A stretch of DNA of 64,000 nt from Lenzites betulinus. Lineage: Eukaryota; Basidiomycota; Agaricomycetes; Polyporales; Polyporaceae. Positions 36,345 through 48,956 of this stretch are shown piece by piece (the stretch's first letter is position 1; every line of letters starts with the position of its first letter). The stretch is taken from NCBI GenBank assembly GCA_022264855.1, contig JABYQU010000070.1:62001-126000 (forward strand), written 5' to 3'. The notes beneath the pieces were generated by a model. That model was not told where the DNA came from. It saw nothing but the letters and a program-made list of their open reading frames with translations, and made no database searches. Position numbers and translations under genes: made by a program.

Positions 36345-37495
36345 CGGACGCGCTACCGGCCGGTATCGCGTCGGCGATACGATACGCCTACGCCTGCGCA
36401 GCGTCGAAGGCCCACGGTTCGTGCTTCGCGGGCACGGGCTTCCGGATTCGAGAGCACGGCTCGACTGCTGTGAGCGAGTGCGGATTGGATACTGGATGTT
36501 GGACATGCACGGGGATTGTGCGAGGGCGAGGGCGATCTCAGGACGTCGACGTCGGACGTCCCGCTGCGCCGCCGCCGCCGCCGCCATATTAATACCAGCT
36601 ATCAACGTTCAACATTGGACGATGCGTCGACGACGCTGCTGCTATATATATGTATATACCGTCACATTGCCGGAGCCAGGTACGATCGACATGACACGCT
36701 CATCTCCAGCCTGCGCACATTCAATGTACACTCCTCGTATGACTATTAGACTCGTTCGCGCGCGCGCAGGATCCTGCCTTCTTTGCTCCATCGGGCTCTC
36801 TAGGGCGGCGTGCCGGACTTTGGGCGGCACAGGCTGGTGTGCACAGTCGGAAGTTCGGGGTTCGGGCGTGCGGTCTGCCTCGCACGACTCGACACTCTCT
36901 CTCTGTGCACTATCATTATCATATGCGCTATGTTCATCCCCCTGGCGATCGCGACCTCCTGGCTAGTAGCCGGGAGCTTAATGACATTTATCAGTGGGTG
37001 ACAGGGAGCGGGGAGCCGGGACGGTGCGTTCGATCCGCCAACGCGCGAACGCGCACGTCTTCCCCTTCTTCGCAGTATCGCCGCCGTCCAGTATACTTGC
37101 CGGCCGCGGGGAGACACCGTGCTACGCCGCGACGCCAAGGCGCACCCCGCTGGAGGCTCGCGGAGGCGTCCGCGCCCGCGGCCCTCCTCGCTGAGTTTGA
37201 TTCGGAATACTCCCCCTGAGTTGATATTGCTCCACTCTACTTAGCTTCATGAAATTGCATCATTGTCAGCGGGTGAGTCTGATGTCAGATGCAGGACTCG
37301 GGCGGCGGACGCGACCCCGCTCGGACTCGGAGCTCCCGGATTGCGTGTCTCACCCGCTCACCTATCTATCTATCAGTTAATATCGGTATCGCGAGCAGCC
37401 CACCCTTGCGCACCGTGGTCCAGCGCGCCGCGATTGGCAGGCCATGGGACGCTAGATGCATAATGATATGTCGATGCTACCGGCTAGCAGCACTA
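36345..37495 (-). repeat. Dispersed repeat, copy B
   Basis: Inverted relative to 8388-9160, with shared blocks in reversed order, for example GACGTCGACGTCGGACGTCC (36540s), GCCGCGGGGAGACACC (37110s) and GGCAGGCCATGGGACGCTAG (about 37435). An extra ~205 bp around 37195-37400 is absent from copy A. No conserved frame. Confidence 0.6.
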
Positions 37496-39161
37496 AACGC
37501 GGAGTCCGGACGGGCGGCAACGAAGCGCACCCGGACGCCATGGACAGTGGCCAATCCCGCAACGCTGCATGATAGTCGACACGAGTGCGCGGTCTGATTT
37601 CATTACGCACTGGGAGAGCCTAACTACCGGCATTCGCAGGGGGTAGTGCAGGCTCGCTTGCGTGTGGGGCACTTGTGTCTGATGGCGATCGTGCGGGTGT
37701 CAGAACACGGCACGCGGGGCGTCGGGCGAGATGAAAGATCCTCGTTTGGCGGAGGAGAATGCGGATGCGGGTGCGTGCTAACAACGAAGGCGTGCGCCGT
37801 TAGCAGGTATCTGTCACCTCCTGCTCGATGCAAATATGTCGTTGTATGTCCTCTTCCGCATCCCAGGAGGTTGAGGGCAGTCCAATGTCGATGCCTTTAT
37901 CGGAGTATCGTTCATGGCCCAGGCGAAATCCAGCTGTCACAGAGGCAAGAAAGCGTGAGCGTGTTTGATTCAGAGGGCGTTTACCTACGCATGCTGCTAC
38001 TTCGAGTCTCGGGCAACAGAGTCCGTTGACCGGATTGACCACAGGCTAGGGATAGCTATACGTGAGCAGCCGCACCATAGCTGTTATGATATCAAGAACC
38101 TACCTACTTTGACCATTTTGGGGGTACACCTTCAGCTTCAAGCTGTACCTTGCCCGCCGCCTCCGAGGTGGTTGTTTATTGCAGCCCGACGCGACCACGT
38201 GCACGCGTATTTATGTTTGGGCTCACCGGTATGCACACCGGTAAAAGTCGCGCAGGCCCGACGCGGAGCCGCAGAGTGTCGCATGTAGCCGCATCAGCGC
38301 TGAAAAGCACATACGCACTTCCACAGTTTTATGCAGAACCAGAAAGCGACTGAACATAGCTCAGGAGGAGGTAGATTCAAACACGCACCGCGGTCAAGAT
38401 GCGCAAGACGAGCAGCATCAAGCGCCCGCCATCCGAGGAAGACGGTCACAGTGGCTGGTCACGCTGAATTGTCGGGCGCGGCCTACCTATTAAATCTCCC
38501 ATTTTTGGTGCTTCAGGCACTCTAAGAACCCTAGTAAAGTGCACCAGAAATAGGTTTGGGAGGCTCAGCTCTAATACTTGAATGCTGGAGTCCGGCACCA
38601 GACGTGACAAATGTAACGCGTCAGTGACTCCAAAGCGCCAACGTGGTTCGCCCAACTCGGACGTCGACACTATTCTACCTGTACGTGCGTGATGGACTCT
38701 GAAGTGTCCCCAACCTGAAACTCAGCTAGTGCTAGTGAGTTTGGATGTGCAGTGTTATCTTTTGACGTAAATATTCTATCTTGTACACATCTGGCCAAGC
38801 AGCGGGCTGATACGTTCCGACGCGCGACCGGCTCAGGACTCCCGCACTCCGCCGCAAGGCCACGCAGGACTCGCGCATTGCGCGCTTTTGCGGTACTCTG
38901 CTTGAATTCCCCTTTTCCCCTCACCGGTGGCTGAGGCGCCGCAAAATATGCATTTTGCCCAACATGCATTGGCATTCGCATGAAAGTACGCTCATGAGCA
39001 TCGTAGTAAGCAGTGGGTTTCATGAATCTCAGGCAGTTGACAATGAAGCAAGCAGTAATGATGTTGTACATGTCCGAGAACAAAGGGGGGATGTATCACA
39101 GATTGGTTGTGACTATGTTAGAGACTGTCCGGGGTAAAGCCATTCCTTGCTTGCGCTGCCA
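37496..39161. other. Intergenic stretch, no supported gene
   Basis: Only short frames without motifs. It lies downstream of the first aspartic protease (transcribed leftward). Confidence 0.4.
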
Positions 39162-40987
39162 TCAAGCACCGGCATTCTGCGCACGTTCGACCGCCCCACG
39201 AAGACGTTCATCGGCATCCGGCGGTACGAGCAACATGAATCCGATGCGCGGCGGGTCCACAGACGGATGTGTCAGGTTCCCGTAGTAAAACACCACAAGA
39301 TTGCTCTTGAGGAACGGATCGCCCAGGTTCCAGCTGTACAGAGCCCCGGTACTAGGCGCGTCCGTCCCGACGACGGTGTCTGCGATGCATTCTGAGACGT
39401 CGCCGGGAGTCGCCTGCGCGACGAAGTCGCGCGGGTCGACGGGGAACATCTTGCCGCCGATCTGGAAGGCGAGTGTGTGTGCCGCGGAGCAGGGTAGGAG
39501 CGGTCGGGCCGACGAGCCTGCGGCAAACTTCGGAGAGACGCTGTTGTGGATGGTGTTCACGATGCCGGAGGGGCCACGGATGAGGGAGTTCCCCTGAGTC
39601 GCAGATGTGTGTTATGAAACATGTGAGGGTAAGGGAGTGCGTTTTACTCACTGTATCGATGAGGCCTGAAAGAGACGGCTTCGGGATGCCATCCGCTTGT
39701 TGTGTGGACTCAGGTAGCCGTTCCCCGTCCAGGTATACCGCATCAATCTCGACCTCCCAGCGCCTGCACAGGGAAGGATTTGAAACACGTCTACAGCGTA
39801 CATTTGCGAAACGTACGTTGGGTAGATCTCGTCGGGAGCGAATGACGGGGGCGAAAGCCCGCCATCGGCGGGAGCGTAGCGTCGGACGGGAACCCAAGTA
39901 ATACTGGACTCGTCGACGCCATCTGGCAGCCTTCCGATGGTGAGTTCGCCCTTGCCCGAAACATCGATTGTATCGCGCTGGAGAGTGATCTGCAAGATGT
40001 CAGCACAAGCGGATAAGGAGTGCGAAGGGGATGGTACATACCGCGAATAACGGCTCTTCAATGACTCCCAATAGTGTTAGACGGGGAATGAGGGGTCCGA
40101 ATTTGTCCATTTGGCTGATGATGGTATCGCTGCTAAAGGTCGCATGGTCCTAAGTGCGACGTTAGCTTTCCTATGCAACCATATTCTGCGCATGCGACGT
40201 AGTCACCTGAGATTTCGATGCGGCTACCTGAACGAAACTAAGAGAGCGGTCAACCGAGCAATTCAGTCGCAGTCATATGGCGCATACCTCTGAGCGGGGA
40301 ACCCAAGCCCTAGGACTCCCGCAGCCCCGTTGGTGATGGCATAGTTGTCGGTGTCGTCCACAGCAGCAAGAACTTGATCTTGGATGGTCAGTCCTGCGAT
40401 AGACACCGTATCTCGCATGACCAAGCCACGGGCATACGACCCGGTTGATGACTCTCCATATTTAAGGTCAACGGCGGTGGCACTGGGTTGGAGGCTACCA
40501 GACTCGAGCTGGTTGTACCGCGGAGCGTTTGATAAGGCACATTCTGTAGTATGGCAGTCCGCAGTTATAATCCACAGGTCGCTAGAGCCAGTATCTATGT
40601 CGGTTAAGACAGGCAGTGAGAAAGCGATGAAGAGGCTGATGGAGGTGCAAAACATACCTATGTTTAGGGGTGTAGTTGTGCTACCTATGGTGACGGAAAC
40701 GGTGTAAAATCTGCGCATTCCGATGTATGTCAGTCGATAGGGTCCTGCTAGTGAATTAGTTACGGTACTCACACATCATCCCGGTTCCCCAAGTCGACAC
40801 TTCCGCTTGCGATCGTGCCGGGATCCTGACTTCTTGAAAGTGGCTTCCAACTTGAAGGAGCGTAGTCAGTGAACGAAAACGAAGAACCGTCCCTCTTTGA
40901 CTTCAGCCTCCTGTGAGTGAGAGGGAGACTGGTAACGAGCGTAGGCAGGGTGGCCAAGACGAGGGCCCACAAGCCAGCAGCAGGCAT
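39162..40987 (-). CDS. Secreted pepsin-like (A1) aspartic protease, copy 1
   Basis: ATG at 40987 with signal peptide MPAAGLWALVLATLPTLVTS, then a pro-region. The first catalytic motif is split by an intron: NIG joined to DTGSSDLWI. The second is GLIDT joined to GNSLIRGP (Asp-Thr-Gly, with Asn where Ser/Thr is commoner). Other landmarks: KYGESSTGSYARG flap region, ITNGAAGVLGLGFPAQ, FVQVAASKSQDHATFSSDTI, GELTIGRLPDGVD, ALYSWNLGDPFLKSNLVVFYY. Eight exons read in frame to TGA 39162-39164. Family enzymes digest protein outside the cell at acid pH. Unlike copy 2 it ends shortly after the catalytic domain, with no Ser/Thr-rich tail, unless a further exon was missed. Same strand and exon pattern as the gene at 42.0-44.2 kb, so it is a tandem duplicate. 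Confidence 0.85.
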
Positions 40988-42007
40988 CGCAGAGGCGGTG
41001 GTTCATGGAGCACCGGCATAGCATAGCGGGAGAGTCTTAACGCACACAAGACAGAAGGTTCCGTCACTGCGGGGTTTGGTGAGGTGACGCAAGACAGGCG
41101 TAAGACAGAGAGTGTGCACGGTCCATGTGTATGCTCCGGCAGACTGGTATTGGTCTCCATGACGGTCGTCAGTTGGCGAAAGAGCTGAAAACAATTTGTG
41201 CACGCCATGCGGCCTTCGTCTTGGTCCTTTCCAGAGTTAAGATATTTGAACCATTTGAGATTGCTGGTGGTCAAAACCAAGGTGTGGATGTCGTCCTTAC
41301 GACACATTCAAGAAGGCCTACTCGACGAGCGGGTTCACAAATAGCTACACATCCCACGTCAAAATGCCAATTAATACTTCAATAAAAGGAAGCGAAACCG
41401 ACAAATACCGTGCTCATGTATCGATAGACTCAGGCGAGATAACGCAGAGGGGAGTTGCTCCGTATTTCTCGAAGAGATTTTGGGGCGAACAGATGCGAGA
41501 AACCTGAACCCGAACGCAAATAATCAGCAAGTTCAATGGCCATTATCCCTTTGTACTCACATGCATGTCACGCTCGTGTTGGCGATGCCCGAAATCTCCG
41601 GATGGCGTGCGGAGCGTTGAAGGAGAGCAGCAGGTGTCCACGTCAAGCCTGTCCCAGGTCTAGGTTCAAGCTCAGGTTCAAGGCGTGCACTCGGCGCTTG
41701 TTTGTTATTTACTAGTCGACGACGAAATGCAGCGAATGATGGTGTAACAGGAGGCCCGAGTGCACTTCAATACTTACCGTTGTTGAGTCTTATTCCTAGT
41801 ACTCAGCGTTCAAAGTTCGGGTGCTACCACGACTCGGATGAGTCGGATAGTAGTAAGCGCCCTTCAGATAGAGGGGGAACAGGACTCGACGTAAAAATCA
41901 TGCTTAATTCGTTGCCAGGCGTGATACTATGCAAAGTCAGACATTATGTTGTTTAACCCTATTAATGAAACTAGCCCCACAATCCATGATAGTAAGACGA
42001 CCAATGT
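40988..42007. other. Spacer between the two protease genes
   Basis: About 1 kb holding the promoter of copy 1 and the 3' end of copy 2. No gene seen. Confidence 0.45.
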
Positions 42008-44170
42008 TCACAGCATAGAGAGCGACAGAAGCAAGGAGAGAGCAAGGGGCAATACCATGGTCCGGATTCCGTTCTGTGCACGTTGGGGGTACAGCGACGA
42101 TGCGGCGTTCGGCTGGGTCGAGGTTGGCGCGCCGTTAGACGAGGTTGCGCTGCCAGTGGCCTGGCCGTTGGCCTTGTTTCCTGTCGCGCTTCCGCTGGCC
42201 GATGCCGTCCCGGAGCCTGCCGTTGTTGTAGCAGTCGTCAGAACATCGCTTTGGCGGATGAGACTGCTGGCCGTGGGCGCAGCGTCGGTTGTACCTGGTA
42301 GTCATAGTTCTGCATCAGGCGCAAAACGCAGAGGTTAAACAAGACAGCAACGCACTCTCGAACCTCCCGCCATCCTTCTGCGCAGCGGTCACCGCATCGT
42401 CTAACAAATCATCCGCGTTTGCCGGGACGAGCGACAGGAAGCCCATGCGAGGGGGATCGACCGATGGATGAGTCATGTTTCCATAATAGAACACGACGAG
42501 GGTGCTCTTCATGAGAGGGTCGCCGATATTCCAGCTGAAGAGTGCACCCGACTGGGGTGCGTCCGTGCCTACAATATTGTCGGCGGAGCACTGTGGTGTG
42601 CCAGTATTGTCGACTGGGCCCTGCGCTACAAAGTCGCGAGGGTCGACCGGGAACCTCTTCCCCCCGATTCCGAAAGCGAGCTCGTGTCCATCAGTGCAGG
42701 GGAGAAGGGGGCGAGCGCTCGAGTCAGCTGCAAACGCAGGAGATACCTTGCTAAGGATGTTATTCACGACATCGGTAGGCCCGCGCAATAGCGAATTGCC
42801 CTACCGCAACTATTAGAAACATGGCAGTGTATGTACGGAAGAATGTACACTCACTGTGTCAATGAGAGCGGATAGTGACGGGTTAGGGATACCGGTCGCT
42901 GTTTGTGTCGAGAGCGGAAGCTCTTGACCATCCAGAAATACCCCGTCCAGTTCGACTTCCCAGCGCCTGTCATATGTGTTTGAACTACTTCATGTTGACC
43001 ATACTCGAAAGTGTCTCCACTTACAAGGGATACACTTCCTGGGGTGCAAATGAAGGCGGGTCGAGGCCACCAACACTACTGTCATAGAGACGAACTGGGA
43101 CCCATGTGAGGGAGGAATTGTCGATCCCTTTTGGTAATTCACCAATTGTGATCACTCCCTCTCCCGAGACGTCAATGGTATCTCGCTGTAGCATTATCTG
43201 TGATAGTGTGAGTATCAGGGGTTAATTGGTAATGTGAAAGGACCCTACGGAGAACATAGGCTCAGCAATGGCACCTGACAAGGCCAGACGGGTCACCACG
43301 GGCCCGGAGTTGGCTGTTTGTTCGACGAAGGTATCTGTCCCGCTGCCAATGTTTTGGATCTGTAGAACGCCCTGTGAACCTGCATACTTATATAGATGCT
43401 GATCGCGTGTCTATACCTCTGCGCTGATGACACTGGCTTGGACAAAGCTACGAATCGGTACGATCCTTAGCTGTAGAAATACCGCAGAAGGCAGAAAAGC
43501 TAACCTCTGGGAGAAAAAACCGAGTCCGACAATGCCCGCGGCATTATTCACTACAGCAGAATTGTCTGTGTCAGACACGGCGGCCAGTGTTTGATTCTTC
43601 ATCACGAGACCGGCAATCGTGACATCGTCGCGCCCAACAACACCATTGGCATGAGTGCCAGTCGTAGAATCCCCATACTTGAGCTGCACGGTGCCGCCGC
43701 TTTCACGGAAGGTAGCTGTATCATATCGCGTAGCAGTTGAATTCTCACACACTGGCGTCAGGCATGCCGAATCTATGACCCACAGGTCGGCAGACCCGGT
43801 GTCTGATGCATGTAGAAGTATGATCTCAGTGCTGTTAGCATGACACGTCAAGTGCAGTACGTACCAAGATTCGCGGTTGTAGTCGTATTGCCAATCGTCA
43901 GGGCCACTGTATAGAAACTGCAACCATTCTCAGTTACTCACGCCGACTGCAAGAGATACGTAGAAATACTTACAAGTCCTGCTGATCACCGAGTCCCACC
44001 GTTCCACCCACAACGTCGCTACCATCTCTCGCCGAAATCTTGTAAGAGGATTTGGCCAATGGAAGAGTAAGGCTCCTTGTCCGTGGGAGTGCTTGCACAG
44101 GCAAGGTAGAAGCAGAGACCAATGCAAACCATGCAAACAAATCCAGAGAATTCCAAGCCGTCCTCATCAT
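42008..44170 (-). CDS. Secreted pepsin-like (A1) aspartic protease, copy 2, probable GPI anchor
   Basis: ATG at 44170 (or 44167); signal peptide MRTAWNSLDLFAWFALVSAS. Catalytic motifs DTGSADLWV and ALIDT/GNSLLRGP. Also KYGDSTTGTHANG, VVNNAAGIVGLGFFSQ, FVQASVISAE, GVLQIQNIGSGTD, GVITIGELPKGID, ALFSWNIGDPLMKSTLVVFYY. After the catalytic domain an intron leads to a tail TTDAAPTASS... rich in Ser/Thr/Ala/Gly, then a hydrophobic C terminus (LPLALSLLLSLSML, TGA 42008-42010). This is the layout of a GPI-anchored, yapsin-like wall protease. A reading-frame trap near 43375 is solved by taking the acceptor just before GGCGTTCTACAG. Likely at the cell surface; copy 1 should be free. Confidence 0.85.
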
Positions 44171-45349
44171 AAAGGAAGACAAGCTACACAGATGAGAAGC
44201 AGAGACACCAGACAGCCGGTGGACACAGAGAGAGGAACCAGAGGCCAACTTCGTCACTGCAAGTTCGTTGGACCTATAAACTGCACGTGAAGAACGATAA
44301 AGTCAGAAAGGCAGCCCAGCAATTCTGGAGGCAGTACCGTGACACCGGGAGCTTCCGATGGTAACCAGGACCATCACCAGCGCGCGGCCAAGGCAATGAC
44401 CCCGCTCACGCCGAATTTGAATGGTCACAGCCAGGCAGAAGGCTGTTATAATGGCGTAAGTATACGGCGCGCGTGTTGTCTACGAGTCGGACTCGCCGCC
44501 CACCAGCACCGCTTCGTATAGGTTTTGCTTACTCGCGGTCAGGGTGAAGGACGGTGCTTGATACTGACCGGATACGCATGCTCTTCTCGTTATGGAGTTG
44601 AATAGTGTGATCCGAGTCTACCAACCATCAAGATTTGGAGAACGCACCCTCAGCGCTTAAGCGCTCGTTGAGCGTCTGTATTATGTAACGCCCAGCCTGC
44701 ATGCTGCGTTTTCAGTCCAAGTCATAGCTCGCGTGTACGCTCAACACAAACTTGACACTACTCGTCTTTTCAGGCGCATACATCACCGCAGGTAAACTAT
44801 ACCGACAATCCAAGAGGTTTCCCTGTCGTAAATGTTTCGGGCTCGAAGCCGAAAATACCAAGTTCAAACGGTAAATCAGCTTCTCCTCCGGCCAAGGGAC
44901 AGAACGCGCTGAGGATACATAGCCTTACTACATAATTCTGGCGTTACTTATGTCCCATCAAACCAAAGGGACGAACCCTGACACCCTCTTCCAATAGTAT
45001 CCAGGCCGTCTCACAGCTGGCTATGACTACCGCAACCCCGAGGGCCTAAGCTCATCATGCCCCATTGTCATATGCCGGGTGTGGTGGAGTGCGTATATCG
45101 TCCCTATTTAAATTTTGGTAAACATCGGACGCTCAGAGAACACCCGAAGAAATATGACGCCGTGCTTCATGCGTGCACACCGCACCAGTACGGGCGCGGG
45201 ATCCAGACGCCCTCACATGAGGGGGCCATTTTGGTCCTTGATGCTTGGGCGCTGTATAGTGCCGGCTCTGCGGACAGCTCGCCACAGCATCGATGGTATA
45301 TATCAAGCCTGCGAGAAATTATGTCTCATCTCACTCGGAACATACTCAT
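44171..45349. other. Intergenic stretch, no supported gene
   Basis: Divergent promoter region between the protease (-) and the SDR gene (+). No motif-bearing frame. Confidence 0.45.
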
Positions 45350-46869
45350 ATGGCTACACGCAGGAACTACCTGACACCCCAAGCAGACTGGACTGTCGAT
45401 GACATGCCGGACCAATCTGGGAAAGTGTTTCTAATCACGGGTGGAAATACGGGCCTAGGTGGGTGTTTGCGAACGAATGGTCATCAAGCCATGAGCCACG
45501 GCTGACGGTGTGCTTGTGACCAGGATTTGTAACTGCCAAAGTGACGTTCACCAGGCTACACAATGAACTGTTGACTGAGAATGACCCTAGATTCTGCTTT
45601 CACGGAACGCAAAGGTGTACATCACCTCTCGGAATCGGGAACGCGGACAGATGGCCCTTGACCAACTACGGAGGGTGTCCGAAATGATCCATCTCTTACC
45701 ACTCGATCTCTCCGACCTGCACTCAGTCCGCCGGGCGGCCATTGAATTCATGAGGTACGCGGGATTTTTATATGTGTTTGGTGATGGAATGTGTTCACTA
45801 CAAAGTTTGCGTCTGCATGAACGAACAGGCACGAACAGTACCTCCACGTACTTATCAATAATGCGTAAGTTCCACATGTCCGTACCAGGCTTCCCATTCG
45901 CTGACAACCAAATGAATCGCAGTGGCGTGATGTCTCCTCCCGCTGCATTGCTCACGCGACAACGCTACGACTACCAATTCGGCGTCAACGTCCTTGGACA
46001 CTTTTACCTAACACAGCTTCTTCTACCCGTCCTCCTAACCACAACGCGAGCCATGCCCCAGCCTGACAAAGTGCGCGTAATACACTACACATGCACGCTG
46101 CCCCAATCTTGTCGCATTGACTACACGACGTTGATGGATGGACCTGTGCGGAGAAGGCGTACACCCACCGAGTTGTATCAGCAGTCGAAGCTAGTATGTG
46201 ACACGGACAGACTTGACTGGACGTGGAGCTGATCTGTCGTGTTAAGGGTGATTTACTATTTGCTATGGAGATGGCCGACCAATATAGGGACCAAGGCATT
46301 GTGTCATTAGCCGTCAACCCAGGTATGATTCCAACGTGGACCCGTTCGTGAAGCGACAATTAAAAGTGCTCCCGGTCCAGGAAATGTATACACAGAGCTT
46401 ACAAGACATACTAAAGGCGTTGGTACGATCATCTCGGTACGTCGAAGGCCAATACTTTCGCAATCACAGTGAACGCGGCTATGACCCATGAGCTGACGAC
46501 ATTCACGCACCTGTCGCGACCTGTAGAATATGTTTACGCAGAATGTTTCGAAGGGCGTAGTAACCCCGCTCTTTGCCGCAACTGCTCTCCGGGCAGGGGG
46601 CATGAATGGAAAAGTATGTCTCTATTATCAGCCTCGCAAAGGGGACATCCACTAACGATGCAACGAAGCTTCTTGATTCTCGAGGTCGGGTCAATGACGT
46701 CCCCATGGCTTTACTAGCGCGATCCTCAGGCGAAACATTATGGGACTGGCTGGTAGCACAGACTGAGTGCTTCGAGATCGTGCATGCTGTCGAATGCAAA
46801 GACTCTGGTATTGAGCCTGAAGAACTCGCTGGGAAACCCGACTGTTCACGGGACTTGATTGTGGTGTAA
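45350..46869 (+). CDS. Short-chain dehydrogenase/reductase (SDR)
   Basis: MATRRNYLTPQADWTVDDMP, then the Rossmann motif VFLITGGNTGLGGF (TGxxxGxG) split by an intron. Following exons: AKVYITSRNRERG (cofactor selection), LPLDLSDLHSVRRA, HVLINNA (NNA motif), YQFGVNVLGHFYLTQLLLPVLL, YQQSKLGDLLFAMEMA (catalytic Tyr and Lys), VSLAVNPG, NVYTELTRHTKG, NMFTQNVSKGVVTPLFAATALRAGGMNGK and a C-terminal tail, TAA 46867-46869. Eight to nine exons, in frame. The Arg residues after the first strand suggest NADP(H). Just before the active-site Tyr the usual Ser is not obvious (RVIHYTCTLPQS), so activity may be altered. The family is similar to fungal retinol-dehydrogenase-like SDRs; substrate unknown. Confidence 0.8.
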
Positions 46870-47049
46870 TCGCATATTAACGTTGAGAAATCAGCTACGG
46901 TACCTTGTTCCTCGTATATGCACATGTGTAGAAATGTTTCGTAATTATTTGTATACGTACGGACCCAGTACCAGAGATAGACATCATAATTGCATACGCC
47001 GCTACGTCACATTGCTTGTCAACTTCACCAGAGCCTAAAGATTGCTATA

Positions 47050-47153
47050 CTAGCCTTATGCGGACCGCTCATCATGCCCGACGTTCATGTAGCTCAGGCA
47101 TCGAAACCACCGGTCCACAGCGGAGGGGGGAGGGCATCCGCAACATCCCCGCA
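47050..47153 (-). repeat. Duplicated 3'-end fragment of the GH92 gene (inverted)
   Basis: About 104 bp matching the reverse complement of 8281-8385, including the last codons (LPPSLSTGGFDA region) and stop of the mannosidase plus ~45 bp of 3' flank, with roughly 8-10 differences. Similarity stops abruptly at 47153. It lies upstream of the truncated SSP copy, so this neighbourhood has received rearranged DNA. Confidence 0.7.
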
Positions 47154-47496
47154 CCGCGTACCTGCGATGGAGGCGCAATATTGAGGTGTCCGGGCTGCTG
47201 AGCTACCGCACGGATAGACCGTCCGACGTTGCGCCATACGATCTGCGTCCCACAGCTAACTCGACACCGGCAGGATGCAGAACTGCGTGGGCGAGATGAG
47301 AGCGTCCGCGCAGGACCGACTCTGCACGACGGCGCGGCGATACTTAGAACTCGTGGGCTATCCCGAAATGGCGCACTTGCGGGACAGCCCCCTCCGGAAT
47401 GCTCCCCCGCACGCGGAGGATCCAACGTGGGTACAGTTGATCCTATATGTCGGCCTATCAACTCAGTTTGCTGACCTTTGAACGCTTCCCGCCCAG

Positions 47497-47943
47497 CCTC
47501 GTACTTTTTGGTAAGTTGACCGTCCAACCCTGTCTCGCCGTTTAGTTTACTGACAAGCCGCACCTCTCTTACAGGAGTGAGTCCCTCATAGCCTTGGAGA
47601 CTCATAGCCATGTATCCTGATCTTTCTTGTAAATCTGCGGCATAGGTTCCAGCGTGACAACGAGGTCATTGAGTCGTTCGGCACTCTTGGCTCGAACGCC
47701 TTTAACTGGAACACCAATGTTCCCGCAGGTGCGTCATATAGTCTTGGTGCTACCACTACAGCTTTCTGCTGACGCTAGGAGCTCAGGCTCTGTGATCACG
47801 CTCGCACTCATCGACGCGATCCAGCAATTTGTTCTAAGCGCACCGTTCACTGTCCTCCAGGGATGTGCGTTTCTCCCTCTTTCTGTGATGAAGGACTCAA
47901 CGAGCTGATATCATTCATAGCGAGCAACTGCACGCTCATATAA
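47497..47943 (+). pseudogene. Small secreted protein SSP2, 5'-truncated
   Basis: Exons 3-7 of the family are all present and spliceable: 47497-47510 (14 nt, SYFL),47575-47576 (2 nt, GA), 47646-47728, 47787-47864 (78 nt, ITLALIDAIQQFVLSAPFT) and 47921-47943 (SNCTLI, TAA). No signal peptide exon or QC...W exon is found upstream. Instead there is unrelated DNA and the GH92 fragment. The retained part has no stop or splice damage, so truncation is recent or an upstream exon comes from elsewhere. Confidence 0.7.
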
Positions 47944-48956
47944 GCTACCATCCTGCATCCAGGATCAAACGAATGCATATTACGGGGCGGGGGCGGTCGT
48001 CATTGACTTACAGAGTTCTGTAGACTTTCGAGTACCTGAAATTATTCCATATGTGGTCGCCACACAAACACATTCTATGTTCCCCACGACGCTCCGTCTA
48101 ATTTGCGCATGCTAAGTACCAACGAATCGGTCGGGTTCATACTTCTACTGGTGAAGGACGCGAGACGCCACAGACGCGTCCCGCGCAGCGAGCGATGCTC
48201 ATCGCACCCACGTGATCGTGTCAGATCGCGCCACTCGGTGCGTGCCACAAACCCGAGACACACGCACCGAAGTAATCTGGTGTACACTTTTGTACTGGCT
48301 ATATGGATACCTCAGTGCTCAACCTCGCTGCATCATCTCCCAGCTGGAAGCGATGTAAAAGCTCCGTCCAAAGGCACCGAAAAGCCTCGACCGTCTCAAT
48401 ACAACTCATCTGAGGCCCTGTACACGTACAATTCTGGGGCCCGGAAGCTTATTCCGATCAAGCATGCAGATAACGGCTTAAACCAGCCGATGTGAGTGCA
48501 TTCTATGTATTCGCGCCTCGCCGGTGTCGCCTGGGAGTGCGTCAACTGTGCATCCCCACCGGGTTGATGTAGCCGCTGGGGCAGTGCCGTGAAGTAGAAC
48601 TGTGAACGGTTTTGACTGCGATCTGGGCACGGGGATGTCATGTGGTAGATACATACCAGTCCCTCCCGGTGTAGGCACCCTCTAGGCGTTACTGTGGCAG
48701 CGTTTGACAGGTCGCAGTCGGATTCATGCCGCAGTCGAATCTTCAGAATGGGACTGGGCCGCCCACGTTTGTTGTCTAGGTGGCGCCTCGCGCGGCCGGA
48801 ACCCAGTACTCCTCTCTGTGGAGCCTGCTGAGCATCATAGAAAGGTACAAGTACCATCATCGTACGGGCCCGCCCACACCGGTTGATCCTTCTGCGTCAA
48901 CCTCCATCGACGATTCTTTCGCATACGACACCCACTCCCTCACTGACAGAAGCGAC

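Noticed and set aside
46322..46540. SDR gene seemed degraded between VNPG and VTPLF
   Set aside because: Two introns with acceptors before GAAATGTATACAC and before AATATGTTTACGC give a continuous family-like sequence, so the gene looks intact.
47229..47481. Open frames between the GH92 fragment and SSP2
   Set aside because: No motif and no splice link to the 14-nt exon; a signal peptide exon was looked for and not found.
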